IMG/VR virus record: IMGVR_UViG_3300036985_005913
Span: 1 to 23,714 of that record
DNA: 23,714 bases
Strand: one strand, 5' to 3'
Origin: a virus
Shown here: piece after piece, positions 15,311-23,183 of the stretch
Layout: each line of letters begins with the position of its first letter
How positions within the stretch are numbered: the stretch's first letter is position 1
Made by a program: the position numbers and the translations under genes
The notes under the pieces: model-generated
Databases searched by the model: none
What the model was told of the DNA's origin: nothing
Seen by the model: only the letters and a program-made list of their open reading frames with translations

Positions 15311-16786
15311 TTAATTAAAATTTGTATCTAACTCATCATCCTCTAGTAAATCACAAGCCATTACATAACCTCTATTTTTAGTGAATATCCTATGGTCTGG
15401 TGTACAAATAATCCTAACATTTTTTTCTTCATCAATAATTTCAAGTACTTCAGCATTCTCTTTAGTTTTTATAGCACCTAATATTGGTTGAAAAGTATTA
15501 TCTTGACTTAAAACTAAAATATTTTTATGTTTTTCATAAAGTTTAACTACTTCTTCCATAGTTATTTTTTCAATACCACCGTTTTCATTAATGATTGTTA
15601 TAATTGAATCACCATTTAAACAACACAAATTAGATTGTTTGATAATACCGATGTTTCTTTGCATGTTGTGTTTGTTCGCATTATCTTTGAACATAACATA
15701 TGGTTTACCACTTTCTACTTGTGATTTGATAAGTGAATCAAAGATATCTTTAGGGTTAACTTTTTTACCCAATCCTAATTCAACTGCTTTGTAATATTCA
15801 GCTTCAAATGCTTCTCCATGTAACTCATAAAGTGGTGTTAACCCAGCTTTTTTGATATCATTCGGACAGAACAAATACCAATCTTCATTGTTTTGTAGTT
15901 TTTCCATGAATAAATCATTGATAACCACAGCAGTAAATAAATCTCTAGTTCTTAATTGCTCATCACCAATTGGCAAAGTTAAATCTAAGAAATCAAAGAT
16001 ATCTCTGTGCCACACTGATAAGTATAATGCACAACTTCCAGAACGAGAACCTTGTTTATAGAATCTCATTTTAGCTTGTACCATATCAGCTAATCTTACA
16101 ACTCCACCAGCGTTACCTTTGAACGATTCTACGATACTATCCTTGCTTCTAAGAGGGTCAATTAATAATCCGATACCAGAACCTTCTTTAGATGCTGAAG
16201 CTATCTTAGTAAGCGTATTTTCGATTCCGTCAAATGAATCATCTTCTAAGTGTGTAAGATTACAACTAATCATACCATTTCTTTCTGGCACACCAGCGTT
16301 TGTATATGTAGGTGTAGCGAAGTTACCTTTTTTAGAAGTAATCTCATTCATTAATTCTTTATAATCTTCTTCATTATCATCATGTAAATAACCAGCAACA
16401 CGTTTATACATACAAGATGGTAATTCAGTTGGTGATTTCTTTTCATCTTTCAATGAATATTTTGAAAGGAAAGTTGTTGCGGCAAAGAAATCATAAGTTA
16501 AATCAACTGGTTGTAATTCTTTACCAATTAATTTAGATTGTCTGGACAATAAAATTCGACCACCCAATAAAGAGTAGTCAGAATGTAATATGATTTTATC
16601 AGCAGCTTTAAACGCTATAATTTCATCGATTTCGGTTGTTGTAATATTATCATTTACCAAAGGTATCACCTCTTGGAATAAAATATCGGAATCAACCTTT
16701 AACCCTTTAGCTTGTGTTTTGATTCTGGTTAGTATTTTATTTGGTGTAAACGCTTGTGATGTTTTATCTCTTTTTATTATTCTCAT
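15311..16786 (-). CDS. nrdA: Ribonucleotide reductase large subunit, N-terminal piece with IntN1
   Basis: Residues 1-388 are the N-terminal half of a class I NrdA; 389-491 are the N-terminal half of split intein 1. An ATP-cone (allosteric activity domain) occupies about 1-90 (MRIIKRDKTSQAFTPNKILT). C175 in NGMISCNLTHL matches the first redox cysteine of the active site, and DDSFDGI follows in the specificity-site region. The extein ends QSNLC, and C388 is the expected thiyl-radical cysteine. The intein begins at C389 (CLNGDSIITI) directly after it. After both splicing events the enzyme totals 718 aa, normal for the family. It starts 12 bases after the nrdB stop, with leader AAAATAAAAACAAT. 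NrdA reduces ribonucleoside diphosphates with NrdB. Confidence 0.95.
   Translation of the reverse strand: MRIIKRDKTSQAFTPNKILTRIKTQAKGLKVDSDILFQEVIPLVNDNITTTEIDEIIAFKAADKIILHSDYSLLGGRILLSRQSKLIGKELQPVDLTYDFFAATTFLSKYSLKDEKKSPTELPSCMYKRVAGYLHDDNEEDYKELMNEITSKKGNFATPTYTNAGVPERNGMISCNLTHLEDDSFDGIENTLTKIASASKEGSGIGLLIDPLRSKDSIVESFKGNAGGVVRLADMVQAKMRFYKQGSRSGSCALYLSVWHRDIFDFLDLTLPIGDEQLRTRDLFTAVVINDLFMEKLQNNEDWYLFCPNDIKKAGLTPLYELHGEAFEAEYYKAVELGLGKKVNPKDIFDSLIKSQVESGKPYVMFKDNANKHNMQRNIGIIKQSNLCCLNGDSIITIINENGGIEKITMEEVVKLYEKHKNILVLSQDNTFQPILGAIKTKENAEVLEIIDEEKNVRIICTPDHRIFTKNRGYVMACDLLEDDELDTNFN
15314..15622 (-). other. Split intein 1, N-terminal half (IntN1)
   Basis: 103 aa, residues 389-491 of the N-terminal piece. 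Block A is CLNGDSIITI with nucleophile Cys; block B is IICTPDHRIF with T-x-x-H (T462, H465), followed by NRGYVMACDLLEDDEL. The stop comes soon after, so the half is natural, not truncated by a frameshift. The pattern resembles the NrdA-type split inteins known from metagenomes. Confidence 0.93.
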
Positions 16787-16798
16787 ATTGTTTTTATT

Positions 16799-17752
16799 TT
16801 AAAATTCTTCATTAAACATTCCTTCTATTGTTGTTGGTATCTCAACTCTAGTATATTCACCTTCTCTTTTTTCAAAGAAGTTATTTTTAGATGATAACCC
16901 AATTCTAGACATGTATTCTAATGGGTTTCTAGTATTAAATTCGGTTTTACAACCAAAATCATTTAAAACGATATCAGTAACATACTGTACGTATTTAATC
17001 ATATCTTGTTTTGTAAGACCTTGTAATCCTTCTGGCATACTTTCTTCTACAAATATTTTTTCAGCTTCATAACAACTAATAATAATGTTTCTAAGTTCAT
17101 CTTTTGATAACTTATATTCATCTTTTAAATAGTTTTTATATAAATTCAATGCAAATTCATAATGGAAAGTTTCATCACGTAAAATCAATTCATTCATTGC
17201 GGCTAAACCTGGCATTTTATTACGACTTCTATACCAGAAAACTCCAGAGAAGACACTAGCAAAAGATATACCTTCAACACAAGCAAAAGCAATAAGTCTA
17301 TGACCGAATGATTTATGACCAATCCAATTTTCAGCCCAAGCTGCTTTTTTAGCAACTGCTGGGTTTGTTTCCATTGAATTGAATAATTCTTCTCTTTCCG
17401 TTAAGTTCTTGATGTAAGTCTCAATCAATAAAGAGTAACCATTAGCGTGTACTTGTTCAATAAATGCTTGGTGTCCGTAGAAATATTGTGCTTCTAAAAT
17501 TTCAACTTCATTTAAGAAATTAGTAGCTAAATTATCAATTACTAACCCATCTGAAATTGCGAAAAATGCTAATATATTTTTTAAATATGCTTTTTCTTCT
17601 TCTTTCAACTCATCAAATCTATCTTTTGATAAATCTGGTTCTTCAGCAACCCATGTTTGCGCTTCGGCTTTTTTGTACATCGACCACAAATCATTGTGGA
17701 TGATTGGGAAAATAGAATACCTTTTTTTTAATGTCTTGTCTTTTAAATACAT
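16799..17752 (-). CDS. nrdB: Ribonucleotide reductase small subunit NrdB (317 aa)
   Basis: NrdB holds the diiron centre and tyrosyl radical that starts catalysis in NrdA. All ligands are visible: D68 (FFAISDG), E99 and H102 (IEQVHANGY), E160 (CVEGISF), E194 and H197 (RDETFHYEF). Y106, seven residues after E99, is the radical tyrosine. The tail FFEKREGEYTRV has Y300 for radical transfer to NrdA, and the last residues MFNEEF form the docking peptide for NrdA. The wording around these motifs (YSLLIETYIK, FFEKR-GEY) is closer to eukaryotic-type class Ia small subunits than to E. coli NrdB. The gene lies directly upstream of nrdA and is intact and intein-free. The leader AAATAAAAACAA is shared with nrdA. 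Confidence 0.96.
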   Translation of the reverse strand: MYLKDKTLKKRYSIFPIIHNDLWSMYKKAEAQTWVAEEPDLSKDRFDELKEEEKAYLKNILAFFAISDGLVIDNLATNFLNEVEILEAQYFYGHQAFIEQVHANGYSLLIETYIKNLTEREELFNSMETNPAVAKKAAWAENWIGHKSFGHRLIAFACVEGISFASVFSGVFWYRSRNKMPGLAAMNELILRDETFHYEFALNLYKNYLKDEYKLSKDELRNIIISCYEAEKIFVEESMPEGLQGLTKQDMIKYVQYVTDIVLNDFGCKTEFNTRNPLEYMSRIGLSSKNNFFEKREGEYTRVEIPTTIEGMFNEEF

Positions 17753-17775
17753 TTTTTTTGTTTTTATTTAAATTA

Positions 17776-20301
17776 TTATTCTTCTATTTTTGGAACTGAT
17801 AAGGCATTTAATACAGCATTTCTTTGTTTAGCCGCCTCTAACACAGAATTAACTCTTTGTTGTTCATTAACACCTTTAGATTGTTTATGTTCGCTATGTG
17901 TTCTTGCACCAGTACTCTGACCCATATCAATTTGAATTGATGCATTATCAAATTTTATATCTTCGAAAATAAGTCCAGACTTACCAAAACGAGATTTAAG
18001 AATTGCCATTGTTGCTGTTCCAGCTTCTTTTTGGTCAAGTGTTTTTGCTATTGATACAACGAAGTGTGCAATTTGTGCTTTCTTGATAGAACCACCCATT
18101 TGGTCAGCCTCTACAACATCAGCTTTAATCGAACTTCTATTACCTTGAATCGCTGTCCAACCAGCTAAATCTAACTCTGATAACATTGTTTCAAATTGTC
18201 GCATAACACTACCTTCACCTATATTAACATCATCAAACTTTTTTGATGGTTCAACACAATCAATATAATCTAAAATTAAAATATCTGGTCTCCATCCTTG
18301 TGCAATTAACTTTCTAATATATTGTCTAATAACTGGAATAGTTGTACCATCACTCGAAAACTTTTTAAGTTTTAATTGACCTTTACCTTTTATCATTTCA
18401 TTTGACATATCAATAAGTTCATCTTTATGTAAAGATAAACTATTCAAATCGTAACCAGACCAACATGATAAATGTTTTCTTTGTATGACTTTTGGGTTAT
18501 CTTCGAAAAATATTTGTAAAACTTTATAACCGTCAAGCATAGCAGTATTAGCAATCTTTGTCATCATTGTGGTGTTATGTGTTACAATGTAGTCATCAGT
18601 AACATATAAATGCTCTGGGTTATCAACCATTATACACTGTGCTTCTTCATCATGTGAGTATTCAATGTTAGCTATAAATTTATTACTACAATATTTTGTT
18701 CTAGGATTAAAGTTAGACAATTTTCTGGTTAATCTAGAAGGTACAACACCGTTATCTGGAAAACTAAATGATATTCTATAATATTTTTTAGTTGTAACCC
18801 TAACGCCAAATTTTTTGTAAGAACCTTGTTTTTCACTAACTGATATTCTACCACCTAAAGATAAAACCAATTCTTTAATGTCTTCGGATAATTGTTTTGA
18901 AACTGTTGATATTTCAACTCTATGATTATCAATATAACCATCAGTATCGACTAACCCTTGTAATATACTAATCCTATCAGATACTGAAGAGTAAAGATAA
19001 TCTTTTGGTATAAACTTAGAACTAGAATTTGTTCCGTATAACCCTAAATTAACTAAACAATCTTTAATACCCAATAACGATACTTTTGTTAATGAACGTT
19101 TAACTAAAACTAATTCACCATCAACCTCTTTTTCAATTTCTCTTATTTGTTCTTTAACAGAAATACTAGGGAATACTTTATTGACTTCATTTATTATTTC
19201 ATTATCCTTAGTAACAAAATGAGGCTGGTTATTATCAGTCACGCAACCATCACCCAAAATCACACCTAATAAATAAGGATTTATAATTAAATCTTTTTTA
19301 TTAAATTCAATTGGTTGAACATTAGGTATTTTGTAATTTAACCTTCTATTACCCCAAACTTTAACGTTTTCAATCATATCTGAAGTTTTCATAACCTTAA
19401 AAGAATTATCTGGTTCTAAATAAATTATTTTACCATCTTTTTTAGTTTTTCTATTTCGTTGATTGATAGTGTTAACCGCCCACAAATGTTCTTTATCACA
19501 TAAAGTACTAGTACCATCATTAAAGCTAATTTTATAGATAGGTCTAACACCTTGTGGGTAAACACCAACAACATTTGTTGGTTTACCATCTCTTGATACA
19601 ACTTGGTCACCCACTTTTACATCACCCATAGTAACCCAACCGTTTGGTGTAAGAATATTAGATGTTAAGGGTTGTGACTTACCTACCCCGAACGGAGCTA
19701 ATATAGTAGCTAATTCTGTTTTTGATAAACCACCATCCATTACATCATCTAAACCTTTTATTCCAGTTCTAATAGGTTTTCTGAAGTCTTCATCTAATAC
19801 AGTATCTAGATTATCAAAAACATCCATCCCATCATCTTTATTATCACCATGTTCTAAAGCTTTTCTTAAAATAGCTTCGCATTGGTCATAATCATCAATA
19901 TTACCTTTATTTATTATTTTTGTAATTTCACTTACCGATTTTTTTAATTCTTGTTGTTTACAAAATTTCATAGCGATATCTTGAACTTTAAGTGTGTCAT
20001 TCAAGTCTGCTTCTTGAATTTTACGAAGTTGGCTGATGACATACTTTCGTTGCATATCATCAGTTACATCCTCTAATAATCTAAATTCAAGACTTCCAAC
20101 ATCTGGTATTATATCGTCTTTTATTTTAGCATCTTTTATTGTAGCGGCAACAACTCTTAAATAAGGGTCTTCAAAATAATTTGGATTAACAATATCTATT
20201 ATTGAGTTAGCGAATTTTCTATCAGTTAGAATTTGAGCTATTAATCTTAATTGGTAATCGTAACCAAGGTAACCTAAACTATTTTTATCTATTTTTGACA
20301 T
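17776..20301 (-). CDS. dnaB: gp41/DnaB-type replicative helicase interrupted by an intein (841 aa precursor)
   Basis: This is the hexameric 5'-3' helicase that unwinds the phage replication fork. Residues 1-208 and 577-841 form the helicase (473 aa after splicing, like T4 gp41); 209-576 are an intein. The N-terminal helical domain is followed by the linker and TGIKGLDDVMDGGLS. The Walker A loop APFGVGK is cut by the intein after Lys and resumes TTMMTKIA, so the mature loop reads GVGKTT. Walker B is PDILILDYID (about 672-681). The later QGNRSSIKAD region and ILKSRFGKSG match the H3/H4 and arginine-finger regions of DnaB-type helicases. The TAGGATG start context is A-rich without a proper Shine-Dalgarno. 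It lies upstream of nrdB with 23 bases between. Confidence 0.93.
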   Translation of the reverse strand: MSKIDKNSLGYLGYDYQLRLIAQILTDRKFANSIIDIVNPNYFEDPYLRVVAATIKDAKIKDDIIPDVGSLEFRLLEDVTDDMQRKYVISQLRKIQEADLNDTLKVQDIAMKFCKQQELKKSVSEITKIINKGNIDDYDQCEAILRKALEHGDNKDDGMDVFDNLDTVLDEDFRKPIRTGIKGLDDVMDGGLSKTELATILAPFGVGKSQPLTSNILTPNGWVTMGDVKVGDQVVSRDGKPTNVVGVYPQGVRPIYKISFNDGTSTLCDKEHLWAVNTINQRNRKTKKDGKIIYLEPDNSFKVMKTSDMIENVKVWGNRRLNYKIPNVQPIEFNKKDLIINPYLLGVILGDGCVTDNNQPHFVTKDNEIINEVNKVFPSISVKEQIREIEKEVDGELVLVKRSLTKVSLLGIKDCLVNLGLYGTNSSSKFIPKDYLYSSVSDRISILQGLVDTDGYIDNHRVEISTVSKQLSEDIKELVLSLGGRISVSEKQGSYKKFGVRVTTKKYYRISFSFPDNGVVPSRLTRKLSNFNPRTKYCSNKFIANIEYSHDEEAQCIMVDNPEHLYVTDDYIVTHNTTMMTKIANTAMLDGYKVLQIFFEDNPKVIQRKHLSCWSGYDLNSLSLHKDELIDMSNEMIKGKGQLKLKKFSSDGTTIPVIRQYIRKLIAQGWRPDILILDYIDCVEPSKKFDDVNIGEGSVMRQFETMLSELDLAGWTAIQGNRSSIKADVVEADQMGGSIKKAQIAHFVVSIAKTLDQKEAGTATMAILKSRFGKSGLIFEDIKFDNASIQIDMGQSTGARTHSEHKQSKGVNEQQRVNSVLEAAKQRNAVLNALSVPKIEE
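18574..19677 (-). mobile_element. LAGLIDADG intein in the helicase P-loop (368 aa)
   Basis: It starts with Ser (S209, SQPLTSNILTPNGWVTMGDV) and ends YIVTHN before Thr577, so the nucleophiles are Ser and Thr instead of Cys. Block B has H272 (CDKEHLW). Between the splicing blocks is a two-motif LAGLIDADG endonuclease: LLGVILGDG (344-352) and LQGLVDTDG (447-455), both with the catalytic acidic residue intact. It therefore looks able both to splice and to home. Confidence 0.9.
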
Positions 20302-20362
20302 CCTATTTTTTTTTATTTTTTTTATTTTTGTTATTATAATTATTATTAATAATATTTATAAT

Positions 20363-20881
20363 TTAAACATTAACAATTGTATATTTTTTTTGACTCAAAT
20401 AGTGTCTAATCTCAGACATAATAGATGGAATTACTTTTCTAACGTCTACATCATACCTTACTTTTGGTGGGAAATAATTACCACAAAATTGGGTTTTAAC
20501 AACAGTAACTTTATCAACTTTAATTTCAAATTGAAAATAATCTATTTTATCAAAAATAGATTTATTAGTTTCATCATCTTCTTTTTTAATGAAATATGGA
20601 TTATAACTATCCCATAAATAATCTTTTGTTTTGTCTTGTAAATATCTAGGTATTATACCTAATTCACCATATTGTCCGTTATTTACACCAGCAATATTGT
20701 CAACTAATTCTTTAAGTTCTAAAGATTTTAATGAATCTTCATTGTAATCTCTAATATTAAAATATCTTTGACAAATAAAATTATCATTAATATAAAAAAT
20801 AAATTCAAATCTTTGTTCCTCAAATCTTTGTTCTTCATTTCGTTTAAACCCGTTAAAGTTTTTTGTAGTTTCCATACTCAT
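20363..20881 (-). CDS. Unrecognised 172-aa protein in the replication block
   Basis: I do not recognise this family. The start used is MSMETTKN; a second ATG two codons later is equally possible. The leader is A-rich. The N terminus carries two near-identical hexapeptides in a row (EEQRFEEQRFEF), then beta-rich sequence (FIFYINDNFICQRYFNIRDY). A central negatively charged region and the end RKVIPSIMSEIRHYLSQKKY suggest a C-terminal helix. No nuclease, polymerase or zinc motif is evident. It sits between the Rnh-like nuclease and the helicase, so a replication accessory role (for instance helicase loader or clamp-loader-associated) is possible, but that is context only. Confidence 0.75.
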   Translation of the reverse strand: MSMETTKNFNGFKRNEEQRFEEQRFEFIFYINDNFICQRYFNIRDYNEDSLKSLELKELVDNIAGVNNGQYGELGIIPRYLQDKTKDYLWDSYNPYFIKKEDDETNKSIFDKIDYFQFEIKVDKVTVVKTQFCGNYFPPKVRYDVDVRKVIPSIMSEIRHYLSQKKYTIVNV

Positions 20882-20903
20882 TTTTTTTTTCTGTTTTTAA
20901 ATG

Positions 20904-21962
20904 TTAAAAAATTAATTTTTCTCTTTCTATAAGTTTTTTAAAAGGTATAAGATATTCTGGATATCTTATATCACCTATTGTTTTGTCTAGTCCGTCTCTT
21001 TCCATATACATAAGAACATTTTTTAAGTCTCTACCTGATTCATCAAGTGTTCCGTAAATTAATTGTTCTAAATCTCTAATACCATCTTCTGTTAACATTG
21101 GTTTTTTAAGGTCTACTAATAATTCATTTATTTCGTAAATTCTAGTTCCTTGAACACCATCTGTTATTGAATTGATAATATTATCTAATACTTTTAGAGG
21201 TTTTTGTTTACTGTTTACTCTTGTTTCTTGTTGCTTTTTAGCATCATCTATAATATCGTTTAAAGTTAATTTTCTTTCTTTTAAAATTGGGAAAAGATTT
21301 GTTAGTGTTTTCTCTTTTATCCCTTTGATTCCTTTTATCGAATCACTATCATCACCAGTTATTGTTTTGACCAATGCAGCATTTTTGTAGCTGTAGCAAA
21401 AATACGAAGAAAAATTTGTTTTGTCAACATAATTCTTAATTGATTTATCACAAAAATAAATTCTTACATCATCATCAATTAATTGAGCCATATCTCTATC
21501 ATTTGTACAGATAGTTATCTTCTCATTTTTCTTTCTAGTAAGACAATAGTAAGCTATAAAATCATCACCTTCGATTATTTCATGTCTTAATTGTCTTATA
21601 TACATTTCGTTTAAATATTCCCAAACTATTTCACGTTGGGTTAATTCGGATTCATCTATTGGTTGAGTACCATTTATAAAATCCTTACCTCTACCGCTTT
21701 TATATGGTTCATATATATTATATCTAAGTAGTCCACTATAATTACCATCCCAAAAAACGTATACCCTATGGTATAGTTCTTGGGATAGTAACATTCTTAG
21801 TGTTGTTATGAACTGATATATACCACCTATATGGTGACCATTATTGTTGTATTGATTTTTGGCACCGAAAAACCCAGTCTTAAATAAAGCATTTCCATCT
21901 ACCAATAATGTATTTTGTCTTTTTTCTACAATTTCACCGTTTCTAGGTGGTCTTTTGTTCAT
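20904..21962 (-). CDS. rnh: T4 RNase H/FEN-type 5'-3' exonuclease (352 aa)
   Basis: This is a structure-specific nuclease that removes RNA primers and flaps on the lagging strand. The acidic metal-binding set is visible: D22 (LLVDGNALF), D72 (VFWDGN), E131/D133/D134 (EGDDFIAYY), D155 and D157 (TNDRDMAQL), D204/D205 and D207 (TGDDSDSIKGIKGI, also the H2TH DNA-binding turn). YEPYKSGR provides the conserved basic patch near residue 90. Length is close to T4 Rnh (305 aa) with a longer C-terminal helical region. Its neighbours UvsX, helicase and gp32-like protein fit lagging-strand processing. The family is clear; substrate preference is inferred from T4. Confidence 0.9.
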   Translation of the reverse strand: MNKRPPRNGEIVEKRQNTLLVDGNALFKTGFFGAKNQYNNNGHHIGGIYQFITTLRMLLSQELYHRVYVFWDGNYSGLLRYNIYEPYKSGRGKDFINGTQPIDESELTQREIVWEYLNEMYIRQLRHEIIEGDDFIAYYCLTRKKNEKITICTNDRDMAQLIDDDVRIYFCDKSIKNYVDKTNFSSYFCYSYKNAALVKTITGDDSDSIKGIKGIKEKTLTNLFPILKERKLTLNDIIDDAKKQQETRVNSKQKPLKVLDNIINSITDGVQGTRIYEINELLVDLKKPMLTEDGIRDLEQLIYGTLDESGRDLKNVLMYMERDGLDKTIGDIRYPEYLIPFKKLIEREKLIF

Positions 21963-21983
21963 AATAGAACTTTTAAAGGGTTA

Positions 21984-23096
21984 TTAATCTTTTTCGTATG
22001 CGTCAGAATCGAAATCATGTTCTTTAACTGCAAAGTCTTCGAAGTTTGTACCTAATTTTTTGTTAATAAAATCTTTTTGTTCTTTAACGTAATCATTTTT
22101 TTCAGTTGGGTTTACGAAACCATGCGGTGTTGAACAAATAGAACCCATTCTTTCAATACCGTTTACGTGATTTTTAACACACTTGATATCTGTCATTACA
22201 CCGAATTGGTATGATTTACCACCCATTACAGCATCTAATTTCTTAGCTGAAGATGTTGACATACCGCCCATGTGGAAAATAAGTCTAACACCGTATTTAA
22301 AACCTTCACCACCATTATGCATTACTGTTGGTTGTCCTACTGCGTTTGGTCTTAACCAAATTTTTTGAACCGCAACAAATGTATTAATAAATGGAGCTTT
22401 TTCTCTTCTTGATGCTGGAATTCTAAAATTTAAAATCGATTCGAAAGCTCTTTTAAGTGCACCAGCTGTCCATTGGTTATTATTTGTATTTGATACAGCA
22501 CCTTCGTAACACCCAATTGACCCGATAGAATCCCACACAAAAGTAATATTTCTATCAAATTCACCTTTATCTTGTTTATCCATAATTTCATTCATTGCAC
22601 GTGCAATATCTTCAACAACTGGGATAAATCTTTGTGGTGATTGAGTCATTTTACCAGATTTATAATCAAAATTTTGATACAATTCAACTAAATCACTACC
22701 ACCAAAATACATGAAATCGTCACCATCATAATCAACAATTTCACCAGTATCTTCATCCGCAACTTCATTAAAATTAAAACCAACTAATTTAGCATGTTCC
22801 CAATTGAAACTACCTTCAGTATCAAAAATAACAACGTAATCCCCTAATTTTTGTGCACCAGCAATTGTTTCATAAATACCTGTTGATTTACCTACATCGG
22901 AGAAACCTCTAAATTGTGTTGTGTAACCACGTGGTACACCTGGTAATCCTACTGCATCATGGAAAGCTTTTTTAAATGGAATCCATGCTAATTCTTTTTC
23001 TTTAACTGTTTGTTCACCTAAACCTAAACTAGTTTTAAAACTTTTGTTATCAAATGGTTTTTTTTCAATTGTTTTTTTCTGTGGTTTTGTAGCCAT
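21984..23096 (-). CDS. uvsX: UvsX/RecA-like recombinase (370 aa)
   Basis: UvsX is the strand-exchange protein that forms filaments on single-strand DNA and drives recombination-dependent replication. Walker A is GFSDVGKST (residues 64-72), followed by the catalytic Glu in FDTEGSF (E94), and Walker B is ITFVWDSIGSI (D189). NTFVAVQKIW and the glycine-rich HNGGEGFKYGVRLIF correspond to DNA-binding loop regions of RecA-like cores. The acidic end EHDFDSDAYEKD is like the C-terminal tail of RecA/UvsX. Length is close to T4 UvsX (391 aa). The start ATG is chosen because it follows the leader AAATAAAAATAAATAAA. It lies downstream of the gp32-like gene across a terminator, so it probably has its own promoter. 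Confidence 0.93.
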   Translation of the reverse strand: MATKPQKKTIEKKPFDNKSFKTSLGLGEQTVKEKELAWIPFKKAFHDAVGLPGVPRGYTTQFRGFSDVGKSTGIYETIAGAQKLGDYVVIFDTEGSFNWEHAKLVGFNFNEVADEDTGEIVDYDGDDFMYFGGSDLVELYQNFDYKSGKMTQSPQRFIPVVEDIARAMNEIMDKQDKGEFDRNITFVWDSIGSIGCYEGAVSNTNNNQWTAGALKRAFESILNFRIPASRREKAPFINTFVAVQKIWLRPNAVGQPTVMHNGGEGFKYGVRLIFHMGGMSTSSAKKLDAVMGGKSYQFGVMTDIKCVKNHVNGIERMGSICSTPHGFVNPTEKNDYVKEQKDFINKKLGTNFEDFAVKEHDFDSDAYEKD

Positions 23097-23138
23097 TTTA
23101 TTTATTTTTATTTATTTATTAATCGTTATTATTTTAGG

Positions 23139-23172
23139 AAAAAAAAAGAGTAATCACTTACTCTTTTTTTTT
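23139..23172 (-). terminator. Rho-independent terminator after the gp32-like gene
   Basis: Perfect 15-bp stem: nine A + GAGTAA pairs with TTACTC + nine T around a four-base loop. It starts 11 bases past the stop of the gp32-like gene and would limit read-through into uvsX. It is symmetric, so it can act on either strand. Confidence 0.92.
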
Positions 23173-23183
23173 TATTTACCATT

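Noticed and set aside
11175-16786. NrdA breaks as frameshifts or assembly errors
   Set aside because: Each fragment has its own start, stop and leader, intein blocks are complete on both sides, and full endonuclease genes fill the gaps.
20390-20617. 75-aa hydrophobic plus-strand ORF
   Set aside because: Antisense to the 172-aa gene, which matches the direction and leader style of all other genes.
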